Shown: positions 1-7,601, counted from the first letter of the stretch. The stretch: 9,718 nt of DNA from Chitinophagales bacterium (GCA_016777395.1 JADHRO010000063.1:1-9718), one strand, 5' to 3'. Translations and numbers: made by a program. The notes: generated by a model from the sequence alone, not told the origin.

Positions 1-2306
1 AGTACCTCGTGGATATTCTTATCACGGTACCTCACCTCCAGTATCTCCTCTTTAAATCTGCGTCCTTTACAAGATTCACACTCCAGCTCTACATCTGCTA
101 AAAACTGCATTTCAACAACAACTATACCATCTCCTTTACATTCTTCGCATCTACCACCCTCCACATTAAATGAAAATTCTTTTGCTTTATATCCTCTTAT
201 TTTTGCTAAAGTCTGCTTCGCAAACAAATCGCGAATATGGTCATAGGCTTTGGTGTATGTAACCGGATTAGATCGACTGCTTCTACCCAATGGATTTTGA
301 TCAATTAATTCTAAATGTTTAACTGCTCTTAAATCTCCTTCCAAGGAATCAAATTCACCAGGACGCTCACCTTGGCCATTCCAATATCGATGCAATGCCG
401 GACACAATACTTTTTTAATCAATGTGGTCTTTCCCGAACCACTAACACCAGCGACTACGGTTAAAGATTGAAGCGGTATAGTAATGTCTACATTCTTTAA
501 ATCAAAATGATTAGCTCCTTTCAAATAAATATGATTGACCCCTTTTCTTCTGTGCTGTGGCAAGGCAATTGTTCTTTCCTCTCTTAAGTATTGTGCTGTT
601 AGCGTTTGAGAATTTTCAAGTTCTTCAGGATCTCCAGCAAAAACCACTTCACCCCCAAATCGCCCTGCATTTGGGCCAATATCAATCAGGTAATCAGCAG
701 ACTTAATAACATCTTCATCATGCTCAATCACCACAATGGTATTCCCTAAATCCCGGAGCTCCCGCAAGACCTCTATCAAGTTTAGCGTATCTTTTGGATG
801 CAATCCAATACTAGGCTCATCCAATATATACATAGAAGCAGTAAGGTTACTGCCCAAACTTCTTGTTAATTTGATTCGTTGAGCTTCGCCGCCAGACAAT
901 GTGTTTGCCATTCTATTTAGAGATAAATAACCCAAACTCATTTTATTCAAAATGCCTAATCGATTATCTATTTCAAAAAGAATCCTTTTTGAAACTTCTC
1001 GCTCATAGGCGTCTAAGGAAATGTTATCAAAGAAATCTTTCAAATCACTCAAGGGCATAGCCAGCATCTCGATGATACTCTTACCCGCCACCTTTACATA
1101 AGATGTTTCTTTTTTTAGCCGCATTCCACCGCATGACTTACATTGAGTCTTTCCTCTGTAGCGAGACAACATGACCCTATATTGAATTTTATAAGAATTT
1201 TGCTCCAACATTTTAAAGAAGGTATGCAAGCCCTCAAAATGCTTGTTGCCTGACCAAAGTAAATCATATTGCTTTTTAGAAAGCTCTTGAATTGGCTTGT
1301 GAATGGGGAAATCAAACTTCACAGCTTCTCGTATGAGCTCCTTTTTGTAATAGCTCATCTTTTCGCCTCTCCAGCAAACAACCGCATCCTCAAAAATGGA
1401 TAGCTTTTTATTGGGTATTACCAAATCCTCATCAATGCCGATAACCGTACCGTGCCCCTCACAAGCAGGACATGCTCCAAATGGACTATTGAAGTTGAAA
1501 TAATGAATATTAGGTTCTGCAAATATTAACCCATCTGCCTCAAAGCGGTTATTGAAACTTTTCTTTTCGCCATTCAAAACTTGTATTGAGCAATCGCCAT
1601 GGCTTTCAAAAAAAGCAGTTTGAATCGAATCGGATAATCTGCCCTTTAAATCTTCATCCTCATGCTTCAGAACCAGGCGATCAACCACTACGTTTAAATC
1701 TGCCTCTTTAAATCGATCTTCATCCAGTATTTGCTCAATTTTAAGAACTGCACCATCAATTTCAATGCGAATCAAGCCTTTTTGAAGAAGTAAGTCCATA
1801 GCCGATTTCCATTCTCCTTTGACTTTGAGAGGATAAGTAATTAAAATCTTAGCCCCCTCTTCCACTTGGCTGACCGATTTAACAACATCCTCAATCGTGT
1901 CTTTCTTTACAATATTGCCTGAAATTGGTGAGTACGTTTTCCCCAATCGAGCGAAAAGTACTCTCAGATAATCGTATATCTCAGTTAAAGAGCCAACACT
2001 AGCACGCGTATTGCCACCAGGCACTTTTTGGTCAATTGCTATTGCTGGGCACAAACCTTTGATATACTCTACTTCCGGTTTGTTCATTCTACTCAAAAAC
2101 TGCCTTGCATAACTCGAAAGACTTTCCACATAGCGTCTTTGACCTTCCGCAAACAGTGTATCTATGCAAAGGGATGTTTTTCCAGAGCCACTCACTCCAG
2201 TAACAACAATCAACTTATTTTTAGGAATATCAACACTTAGATTTTTCAAATTATGGACATTTGCACCCTTTATTTGAATACGCGTATTTTTCGTTTTTTT
2301 TAGCAA
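1..2306 (-). CDS. uvrA: UvrA, excinuclease ABC subunit A (partial, 3' end outside window)
   Basis: DNA-damage recognition ATPase of the cytoplasmic UvrABC nucleotide excision repair complex; it loads UvrB at lesions. About 768 codons are present of the usual roughly 940, read in one frame from TTG at 2306 to the left edge. Visible in order: Walker A GVSGSGKT at residues 37-44, the conserved EGQRRYVESLSSYARQFL stretch, a CPAC zinc-type pair near residue 277, a CKSC pair near 388, the ABC signature LSGGEAQRIKL near 467-480, Walker B YILDEPSIGLHP near 491-504, a second Walker A GVSGSGKTTL near 617-626, and the C-terminal zinc finger (CEEC near 718, CESC near 742). The second signature and Walker B lie in the missing part. 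The start is inferred: a stop (TAA, 2312-2310) lies two codons upstream, the first in-frame ATG comes after Walker A, and TTG at 2306 is the only usual start codon between. Diverges from the sigma factor gene. Confidence 0.97.
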   Translation of the reverse strand, partial: MLKKTKNTRIQIKGANVHNLKNLSVDIPKNKLIVVTGVSGSGKTSLCIDTLFAEGQRRYVESLSSYARQFLSRMNKPEVEYIKGLCPAIAIDQKVPGGNTRASVGSLTEIYDYLRVLFARLGKTYSPISGNIVKKDTIEDVVKSVSQVEEGAKILITYPLKVKGEWKSAMDLLLQKGLIRIEIDGAVLKIEQILDEDRFKEADLNVVVDRLVLKHEDEDLKGRLSDSIQTAFFESHGDCSIQVLNGEKKSFNNRFEADGLIFAEPNIHYFNFNSPFGACPACEGHGTVIGIDEDLVIPNKKLSIFEDAVVCWRGEKMSYYKKELIREAVKFDFPIHKPIQELSKKQYDLLWSGNKHFEGLHTFFKMLEQNSYKIQYRVMLSRYRGKTQCKSCGGMRLKKETSYVKVAGKSIIEMLAMPLSDLKDFFDNISLDAYEREVSKRILFEIDNRLGILNKMSLGYLSLNRMANTLSGGEAQRIKLTRSLGSNLTASMYILDEPSIGLHPKDTLNLIEVLRELRDLGNTIVVIEHDEDVIKSADYLIDIGPNAGRFGGEVVFAGDPEELENSQTLTAQYLREERTIALPQHRRKGVNHIYLKGANHFDLKNVDITIPLQSLTVVAGVSGSGKTTLIKKVLCPALHRYWNGQGERPGEFDSLEGDLRAVKHLELIDQNPLGRSSRSNPVTYTKAYDHIRDLFAKQTLAKIRGYKAKEFSFNVEGGRCEECKGDGIVVVEMQFLADVELECESCKGRRFKEEILEVRYRDKNIHEV

Positions 2307-2532
2307 CTTTTAGATTTTAAACCTATTTTTTTGCAAAAATCGTGAAATTATAATTTGTAATCAGCATGAATTTCAAATATTTTTTTTATTATTACAATAG
2401 AAAGCAATAAAAATGTCAAATTTTTTGTGCTGGCATATTTTTTGTAATCCTCAACTCGAATTTAAACCTTAGCGTATAGAATAAAGCTTTACTTATTAAT
2501 TATATTATTAATCATCTCTTAAAAGTAAAGTT
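2307..2532. promoter_or_regulatory. Divergent uvrA / ECF sigma intergenic region
   Basis: This 226-bp AT-rich gap must hold the promoters of both uvrA (leftward) and the sigma factor gene (rightward). I found no exact TAnnTTTG element on either strand. What is visible is a 9-bp direct repeat ATTTTTTGT at 2420-2428 and 2437-2445, 17 bp apart start to start, and two copies of ATTAAT shortly before the sigma gene. No LexA-type palindrome stands out by eye. A role for the direct repeat as an operator is inference, and the sequence is simple enough for chance. Confidence 0.4.
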
Positions 2533-3108
2533 ATGCGCAAAATCAAAACAGACCAAGAACTGGTTAGAGAATACCTAACTGGAAGTGAAAATGCTTTAGA
2601 GCATTTAATCACGCGACACAAGGAAAAGGTTTTTACCTCCATTATTATTTTCACAAAAGACCGCTACCTTGCTGAGGATCTTTTTCAAGATACTTTCATC
2701 AAGGTTATTAATAAGTTGAAGGCTGGAAAATATAAAGAAGAAGGTAAGTTTTTACCGTGGGTTATGCGCATATCCTATAATATTTGTATTGACCATTACC
2801 GCAAAACAAAACGAAGCCCAAAAGTGGTCAATACAGAAGGGTTCGACATTTTCGACATTTTACCTTTAAGTCAGGAGAGTCCGGAACAATTGATGATGGG
2901 TAATCAGTCTAAAGATAAGGTAAGGAAACTTTTAGAGGAGTTGCCAGAAGAGCAAAAAGAAGTTGTTCTTTTGAGGCATTACTACGACTTTAGCTTCAAG
3001 GAAATTGCAGAACTGACCGGGGTGAGCATCAATACTGCTCTTGGCAGAATGCGTTATTCCCTAATCAACCTTAGAAAGGTTATTGAGGAAAAGCAAATTC
3101 AACTTTAA
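2533..3108 (+). CDS. ECF-type (sigma-70 family) RNA polymerase sigma factor
   Basis: Alternative sigma factor of 191 residues, the usual size for the extracytoplasmic-function group; it directs core RNA polymerase to a specific promoter set. Region 2 spans about residues 22-95: RYLAEDLFQDTFIKV (44-58) is the core-binding helix, and the segment LPWVMRISYNICIDHYRKTKR (74-94) covers the -10 melting and recognition helices. A linker at about 96-128 leads to region 4 at about 129-185, with LPEEQKEVVLLRHYYDFSFKEIAELTGVS and the recognition helix INTALGRMRYSLINLRK. Transcribed alone: no anti-sigma gene follows, and a strong terminator lies just downstream. It diverges from uvrA, but that does not show it controls repair. 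Which stress or process it serves cannot be read from the sequence. Confidence 0.95.
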   Translation: MRKIKTDQELVREYLTGSENALEHLITRHKEKVFTSIIIFTKDRYLAEDLFQDTFIKVINKLKAGKYKEEGKFLPWVMRISYNICIDHYRKTKRSPKVVNTEGFDIFDILPLSQESPEQLMMGNQSKDKVRKLLEELPEEQKEVVLLRHYYDFSFKEIAELTGVSINTALGRMRYSLINLRKVIEEKQIQL

Positions 3109-3127
3109 GGATAGCGTTTAAAAAAAC

Positions 3128-3168
3128 AAAAAAAGACCATTTCATGATACGAAATGGTCTTTTTTTTT
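3128..3168. terminator. Bidirectional intrinsic terminator
   Basis: A perfect inverted repeat has arms 3128-3143 (AAAAAAAGACCATTTC) and 3151-3166 around a 7-base loop. The GC-containing core GACCATTTC/GAAATGGTC is flanked by an A-run on one side and nine T on the other, so either RNA strand forms a hairpin followed by U. It lies between the ends of two convergent genes and should stop transcription from both the sigma factor and the metallophosphoesterase. Confidence 0.93.
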
Positions 3169-3183
3169 GTTAGAAGGTTTAAT

Positions 3184-4014
3184 TTAATCCTGCTTCTCTA
3201 AGAACGGATAAATATCACTTTGGGTAAATCGAACGTTCTTGAGCACAGATTCATGCTTGGTATAGTTATACCTATACCGATAAAGCGTCCATTTCCCATC
3301 CACATATTCTAAGGAGGTACAGTTTTCTGTCCAGTCTCCACTATTTAAATAGTCTACATGCCTTTTGTTTTGCATAGCACTTACCTTGGTCATTCCGGGT
3401 TGGTGAACATGACCGCAAACTAAAGTATCTACTTTGTTCAATGCAGCTTCTTCGATATATTGCTGTTCAAAATCATTGTTTTTCTTAATCGCAGACTTTG
3501 TTCTATCCTTTAATGATTTTGAAAAATTTGTTCTGTCTTTTACGCCTAAAAAATTTTCCCAGCCATTGATAAATCGATTGAATCCAACAAAAGAATCAAA
3601 TGCTTTACCTGCTCGTATGGCTATGTCCCGTTTTGTCCCATTAACAGATTTATCATGCTTATCTCCATGCATAAACCATGTCTTTCGACCAGCCAAGTCC
3701 AAAATAAGTTCATTCTGAATTTTAAAATTATTAAACGTTAGGCCATCAAACTGCTTCAAGTAGTCATCATGGTTGCCCGGCAAGTAATAAATTGGAATAT
3801 TAGCAGTCATCAAATTAAACAAGTAAGCCAAAACTTTGGTATGTTTTTTCGGCCATTTTTTAAAATCTAATAACCATATATCAATGATATCACCATTTAA
3901 AATCAACATCTTAGGATTAACCGATTTAAGGTATTTATACAATCTTCCCGCTCTGCACTGATTTGTGCCCAGGTGTAAGTCAGATAAAACTAATATGTCT
4001 ATGTCCCTTGCCAT
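3184..4014 (-). CDS. LpxH-like calcineurin-type metallophosphoesterase (putative UDP-2,3-diacylglucosamine hydrolase)
   Basis: A 276-residue calcineurin-fold phosphoesterase with a full two-metal site: DLHLG (D12, H14), GDIID (D42), GNHDD (N81, H82), MHGDKHD (H116) and GHVHQP (H202, H204). The MHGD and GHxHxP motifs and the order of blocks resemble LpxH, which cleaves UDP-2,3-diacylglucosamine to lipid X at the inner face of the inner membrane in lipid A synthesis. It is longer than E. coli LpxH (about 240), with a basic, probably helical insert at about residues 120-190 between the MHGD and GHVHQP blocks. That would suit a lid or membrane contact, but this is inference. Bacteroidota often carry more than one such protein, so the exact substrate is not proven. 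Start is ATG at 4014. It diverges from the DUF1295 gene across a region with an 18-bp palindrome. Confidence 0.85.
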   Translation of the reverse strand: MARDIDILVLSDLHLGTNQCRAGRLYKYLKSVNPKMLILNGDIIDIWLLDFKKWPKKHTKVLAYLFNLMTANIPIYYLPGNHDDYLKQFDGLTFNNFKIQNELILDLAGRKTWFMHGDKHDKSVNGTKRDIAIRAGKAFDSFVGFNRFINGWENFLGVKDRTNFSKSLKDRTKSAIKKNNDFEQQYIEEAALNKVDTLVCGHVHQPGMTKVSAMQNKRHVDYLNSGDWTENCTSLEYVDGKWTLYRYRYNYTKHESVLKNVRFTQSDIYPFLEKQD

Positions 4015-4053
4015 GATTGGTATTCTTAAAGATACTCTATAAAATCTACATTA

Positions 4054-4071
4054 ATAACACTCAAGTGTTAT
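4054..4071. promoter_or_regulatory. 18-bp perfect palindrome, candidate operator
   Basis: ATAACACT-CA-AGTGTTAT is an exact inverted repeat with 8-bp arms and a 2-bp spacer, in the 91-bp gap between two divergent genes. It is too short and too AT-rich at its ends, and lacks a T-run, to be a convincing terminator. The form suits a dimeric repressor site. On the minus strand it sits between a TTG (4074-4072) and a TAGATTTT box (4048-4041), a near match to the Bacteroidota -33/-7 elements with a 23-bp gap, so a bound protein would block the metallophosphoesterase promoter. The binding role is inference. Confidence 0.45.
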
Positions 4072-4105
4072 CAAAAAGTTTGTTTACCTTGAAGAAAACT
4101 TATCA

Positions 4106-4897
4106 ATGAATCCTTGGTTAGAATCTATCATACTTACTCTTGCATGTGTAAGTTCAATGTATATCTTGTCTCGATTAGTAAAACGCAATGACCTCATGGA
4201 CGTTTTCTGGGGATTAGGATTTGCAATTATCTGCTTTTTTTTCGCATTACGTTCAAGTCAATTTAATACGAGTAAGCTTGCTTTATTATTTATCGTTTGC
4301 CTTTGGGCTGTAAGATTAAGCGTCCATATTTTAGTTAAGAATTATGGGAAAGCAGAGGATTTTCGATATCAAAATTGGCGTAAAGAATGGGGTAAAACGG
4401 AATGGTGGAGAAGCTTTTTACAAATATACCTCCTGCAAGGATTCTTCATGTTTCTTATTGCTTTACCTATTATTGCCTATATGATTAAAGTGAATTCCTC
4501 TTTCACCCATTCCACGTTGCAAAGCCCCATAGATGCGCAGGCCACAAGATGGCTAGGTGGAGTAATTTCGCTACTCGGTCTTTTCATAGAAAGTATCGCT
4601 GATTTCCAAAAGAGTGTTTTCAAAAAAAAGAATCCAAATGGCTTAATGAAAACGGGTATGTGGGGTTATAGCAGGCACCCCAATTACTTTGGTGAAGCGA
4701 TCTATTGGTGGGGTATCGCCTTTTTTACTTGGTCAGAAGTCTCCTTTGTTTATGGCACAATCAGCGCGCTTATAATTACGATTCTACTCCGTTATGTATC
4801 AGGAGTTCCGATGCTCGAAAAAGCAAAAGAAGGGGATGCTGCATATGAGCAATATAAGAAGGAAACACCTGTTTTCATGCCATTCATAGGCACCTAA
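4106..4897 (+). CDS. DUF1295 / steroid 5-alpha-reductase-like membrane protein
   Basis: A 263-residue integral membrane protein of the DUF1295 family, related in fold to steroid 5-alpha-reductases and isoprenylcysteine methyltransferases. Hydrophobic segments lie at about residues 6-22, 33-50, 57-78, 106-127, 149-165 and 199-230. The family signature is near the C-terminus: KKKNPNGLMKTGMWGYSRHP (174-192, with S189, R190, H191, P192) followed by NYFGE (193-197); the helix IESIADFQKSVFK (161-173) precedes it. In related enzymes this region binds the cofactor (NADPH or S-adenosylmethionine), but the substrate of bacterial DUF1295 proteins is not established; a lipid or isoprenoid is a guess. Length is normal and no residue of the signature is missing. 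It stands alone, divergent from the LpxH-like gene and convergent with the ABA4-like gene, with no clear hairpin in the short 4898-4953 gap. Confidence 0.88.
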   Translation: MNPWLESIILTLACVSSMYILSRLVKRNDLMDVFWGLGFAIICFFFALRSSQFNTSKLALLFIVCLWAVRLSVHILVKNYGKAEDFRYQNWRKEWGKTEWWRSFLQIYLLQGFFMFLIALPIIAYMIKVNSSFTHSTLQSPIDAQATRWLGGVISLLGLFIESIADFQKSVFKKKNPNGLMKTGMWGYSRHPNYFGEAIYWWGIAFFTWSEVSFVYGTISALIITILLRYVSGVPMLEKAKEGDAAYEQYKKETPVFMPFIGT

Positions 4898-4953
4898 CAA
4901 CAAATTCTTGTACTTTTATTTAGTGTAAACTACCGATACTAGATGCCTTATAT

Positions 4954-5373
4954 TTAATTCTTAGAAAGATTTTTTCTTAGCATACTAAATAACAAAAACC
5001 CAGCAGGTCCAAGCATTAGTGTTAAAAATAAAGAGGGCCATTTAATCCAATTCGTGATGTTTTCTTCCAAGCATTTTTTAGCAATCCATGTACCTACGAA
5101 CAGGTCAAATATTAAGTAATGTGCCCACGCTGCGAGCAATACTTTATCATTTGCGAAGCCATTACGAAGGTGTTGCATACTATCCATGCCCACATCATCT
5201 CCGGCATTTTCAAACATACCCCAAATAATAAACACCAGATAAAATACTGATAAAGCCAAATGAATAAAATGAGTAAAAAGCAAGCGTTGGGTAAGTTTAC
5301 TTTTTACAAAAAATGCCAGCAAAATCCAAAAAGGAATAATGCTGGCATTTAATATCTTAAAAATAATTTCCAT
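4954..5373 (-). CDS. ABA4-like (DUF4281) integral membrane protein
   Basis: A small four-helix membrane protein, 139 residues from ATG at 5373, with hydrophobic segments at about 4-23, 33-52, 78-97 and 112-131. The motif AAWAHYLIFDLFVGTWI (81-97) and the GPAGFLL turn (122-128) are the hallmarks of the DUF4281 family, which includes plant ABA4, required for neoxanthin formation from violaxanthin. What bacterial members do is not known to me; no carotenoid gene is present in this window to support a pigment role. The start overlaps the stop of the upstream secreted-protein gene in the form TGATG (one shared base), which favours this ATG over the adjacent TTG at 5376 and suggests translational coupling. 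Confidence 0.85.
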   Translation of the reverse strand: MEIIFKILNASIIPFWILLAFFVKSKLTQRLLFTHFIHLALSVFYLVFIIWGMFENAGDDVGMDSMQHLRNGFANDKVLLAAWAHYLIFDLFVGTWIAKKCLEENITNWIKWPSLFLTLMLGPAGFLLFSMLRKNLSKN

Positions 5374-6227
5374 CAATTAACGAAACGGTGTATGCTTTCT
5401 TTCCCTTCACTAATCACACGTAAGAAATAGATCCCTTTTTCACCAACAAATGGTATGCTTAATTGCTGCTTTCCTCCATGAAGGAAGAAATTTTCCTTTT
5501 CCATAAGCTGTCCTATGGAGTTGTAGATTACAAAATCAAAATAATTGGCATTCAGCACGTCAATATTAAAGACAACTCCGTTAACTGATAAAGGACTTAT
5601 CACTTGTATAGAATTACTTAGGAGATTGGAATGAATTCCAGTAGCTGAAGTATCGCTAGTTGTATCGGCCATTGCAGTAAACGTAAATGTTTTGGTAAGA
5701 ACAGAATCGCCAGTTGTAAATCCATTGTTATTGCTGAGATTAGCGATACTAAATACTGTCAAAACTTGTGAGTCTGAAGGAGCTGTCCATTCAAAATCCC
5801 ATGAACTGACTCCTAAGGAGTTTGTATGACCCACATATTTTTTCCCGCCAGGACCATTATTGACCTGTGCATCACTGGAGCTAGTCGACAAATCCCCAGC
5901 CATTTCGCCAGCCTGGTTTAAGACCGTCAACGAAAAGCCATTGCGCGCTTTTGGGTTTTGAATAGATAATTGCATATTGTAGGTGCTTCCGGGGCTATAC
6001 TCAAAATTAGCGTCCATATTAGCTCCATCGACCAAAACGCTTAACCGGTCTTCTAAATTTTCTTGGAGACCAAAAGTACTGTGACAACCTGATTTAGCGC
6101 AAGAATTTTCACCGGGAGCATTGGTATTAGCTACTGGAGCAAAATTTCTATTAGAATAAGAGATGCTTCTAAATACTCCAAAGGAGATAGTAGAAACCAA
6201 AACAACAGCAAGTAAACGTTTAGACAT
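5373..6227 (-). CDS. T9SS-secreted protein with choice-of-anchor V/Reeler-like domain and CX4CH motif
   Basis: A 284-residue exported protein. Residues 1-24 form a signal peptide (KR followed by a hydrophobic stretch LLAVVLVSTISFGVF). The mature N-terminus has NAPGENSCAKSGCH (36-49), which matches the start of choice-of-anchor V domains, where APGE is normally followed by a CxxCH. Here the spacing is C43-X4-C48-H49, which could still attach heme c or form a disulfide. A beta-rich domain runs to about 190. A linker rich in S, T and D then leads to a C-terminal domain (about 207-284) ending YFLRVISEGKESIHRFVN, typical of T9SS type A sorting domains that target cargo to or through the outer membrane. 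Its stop overlaps the start of the ABA4-like gene, so the two are probably one operon. Function unknown; surface adhesion or redox roles are guesses. Confidence 0.85.
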   Translation of the reverse strand: MSKRLLAVVLVSTISFGVFRSISYSNRNFAPVANTNAPGENSCAKSGCHSTFGLQENLEDRLSVLVDGANMDANFEYSPGSTYNMQLSIQNPKARNGFSLTVLNQAGEMAGDLSTSSSDAQVNNGPGGKKYVGHTNSLGVSSWDFEWTAPSDSQVLTVFSIANLSNNNGFTTGDSVLTKTFTFTAMADTTSDTSATGIHSNLLSNSIQVISPLSVNGVVFNIDVLNANYFDFVIYNSIGQLMEKENFFLHGGKQQLSIPFVGEKGIYFLRVISEGKESIHRFVN

Positions 6228-6241
6228 AATTTTATTTTTTT

Positions 6242-6273
6242 GAAAGTTAAGGTTTTTTTAATAAAAATGTCAA
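6242..6273 (-). promoter_or_regulatory. Candidate -33/-7 promoter for the secreted protein / ABA4-like operon
   Basis: On the minus strand, TTG (6273-6271) is followed after 21 bp by TAACTTTC (6249-6242), a 7-of-8 match to the Bacteroidota -7 element TAnnTTTG at the usual spacing. It lies 15 bp before the ATG at 6227, so the leader would be only about ten bases. The match could be chance in AT-rich DNA. Confidence 0.35.
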
Positions 6274-6318
6274 GTAGGATTTCTTATGGACATTAAAAAC
6301 TAATTTACTTTAAAGCGT

Positions 6319-7497
6319 TTAAGCAAGTTCAATAACCATTGCACTTGCACCACCACCACCATTACAAATACCCGCAGCGCCCCTTGATTTCCCCTTTACG
6401 CGCAACGCAGAGATTAAGGTGCACATGATTCTCGCTCCCGACACACCAATTGGATGTCCAATTGAAACCCCACCTCCGAATACATTCGTTTGTTCGTGTG
6501 AAAGATTTAAAATTTTCATATTGGCTAATGCCACTACCGAAAACGCTTCATTAATTTCAAACAAGTCAATATTCCCAATACTTAAACCAGCCTTATCTAA
6601 TGCTTTCGGTATTGCCAAAGAAGGAGTGGTAGTAAACTCAACAGGTTCTTGAGCGGCATCTGCATAACTTAGAATCTTAGCGATAGGTTTTACACCTAAC
6701 TCATCCATTTTCTCTTTACTCATAAGTACCAAAGCAGCTGCCCCATCATTCAAATTTGAAGCATTAGCAGCAGTAACCGTTCCATCCTTTCCGAACGCAG
6801 GTCTTAATTTTGACACTTTATCATAACTCACTTTTGAAAAATCCTCATCCCTATCCACAACTTTAGGATCTCCTCTTCGTTGTGGAATTTCTACTGGAAA
6901 AATTTCATCTTTAAACCATCCGTTTTCTGTAGCTGCTGCAGCACGTTTATATGATTCGATAGCATAAGCATCTTGATCTTCTCTTGAAAATTCATGTTTT
7001 GTAGCACATATATCCCCGCACACACCCATCATATCTCCATTGTATGGATCTTGCAAACCATCCCTAACAATAGTATCGATGAAGGTCTGATTACCATATT
7101 TAATTCCAAATCGGGCTTTCTCTACCATAAAAGGCGCATTACTCATGCTCTCCATCCCACCACAAACGACAACATCCTGATCGCCCAATGCTATTGCTTG
7201 TGCACCAAACATTATTGCTTTCATTCCGGAGGCACATACCTTATTAACTGCGGTGCAAGGCACCTCATATGGAATGCCCGCCTTAATGGCTGCTTGACGC
7301 GCTGGAGCCTGACCGGTGTTTGCCTGCAGCACATTCCCCATAAACACTTCACCAACTTGTTTAGGATCAATTCCCGCTCGACTAACTGCCTCTTTGATCA
7401 CAATTGCGCCCAAATCTATGGCTTTCAGCGTAGATAAGCCTCCACCAAAACTTCCGTTTGGTGTTCGTGCCATACTTACTATAAATACTTCTTTCAT
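6319..7497 (-). CDS. Acetyl-CoA C-acetyltransferase / thiolase
   Basis: A 392-residue thiolase, the full length for the family, with all catalytic parts: nucleophile C88 in VNKVCASGMKA, NEAF at 316-319, H348 in GGGVSIGHPIG, and the acid/base C378 in CNGGGGAS. The enzyme condenses two acetyl-CoA to acetoacetyl-CoA or cleaves 3-ketoacyl-CoA with free CoA, in the cytoplasm. Overall wording (N-terminal VSMARTPNGSFGG, ARQAAIKAGIP) fits the AtoB/acetoacetyl-CoA thiolase type rather than a trifunctional fatty-acid FadA, but chain-length preference cannot be fixed from sequence. GHPIGVSGAR has V where A is usual, a mild change. No beta-oxidation partner gene (FadB or acyl-CoA dehydrogenase) is adjacent, so it may act in acetoacetyl-CoA, isoprenoid or ketone-body metabolism. 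It has its own 5' region with a good promoter candidate. Confidence 0.96.
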   Translation of the reverse strand: MKEVFIVSMARTPNGSFGGGLSTLKAIDLGAIVIKEAVSRAGIDPKQVGEVFMGNVLQANTGQAPARQAAIKAGIPYEVPCTAVNKVCASGMKAIMFGAQAIALGDQDVVVCGGMESMSNAPFMVEKARFGIKYGNQTFIDTIVRDGLQDPYNGDMMGVCGDICATKHEFSREDQDAYAIESYKRAAAATENGWFKDEIFPVEIPQRRGDPKVVDRDEDFSKVSYDKVSKLRPAFGKDGTVTAANASNLNDGAAALVLMSKEKMDELGVKPIAKILSYADAAQEPVEFTTTPSLAIPKALDKAGLSIGNIDLFEINEAFSVVALANMKILNLSHEQTNVFGGGVSIGHPIGVSGARIMCTLISALRVKGKSRGAAGICNGGGGASAMVIELA

Positions 7498-7567
7498 GGA
7501 TTTTGTTTTATTCTTTATTAGGTAAACAAGCGGAGAAAAATAAGTTTCAAAGCTTTTTTGAGAACTG

Positions 7568-7601
7568 CAAATTTAAGAATTATCACCGAATTATTTGCCA
7601 A
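7568..7601 (-). promoter_or_regulatory. Candidate -33/-7 promoter for the thiolase gene
   Basis: TAAATTTG (7575-7568, minus strand) is an exact match to the Bacteroidota -7 element TAnnTTTG. A TTG lies 23 bp upstream (7601-7599), at the long end of the accepted spacing. The start of transcription would fall near 7562, giving a leader of about 65 bases before the ATG at 7497. The rest of the 7498-7675 gap holds no gene or clear hairpin. Confidence 0.45.

Noticed and set aside
1115..1315. Possible frameshift or broken uvrA because of another open frame here
   Set aside because: I translated both ends and the segment around 1141-1205 in the uvrA frame and found the expected conserved residues with no shift. 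The other frame is a shadow.
2028..2240. Plus-strand frame of 70 codons near the start of uvrA
   Set aside because: It lies opposite the Walker A region of uvrA, whose minus-strand reading is unmistakable.
2421..2444. Reading the two TTTTTTG boxes as -33 and -7 promoter elements of the sigma gene
   Set aside because: The gap between TTG and the TA is only 8 bp, far below the 17-23 bp seen in Bacteroidota promoters, and the -7 box does not fit TAnnTTTG.
6304..6315. 12-bp match TTTACTTTAAAG shared with the region just upstream of the DUF962 gene (about 8033-8044)
   Set aside because: The sequence is simple and AT-rich, the two contexts differ (one after a stop, one before a start), and there is no third copy. 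Chance is the best explanation.
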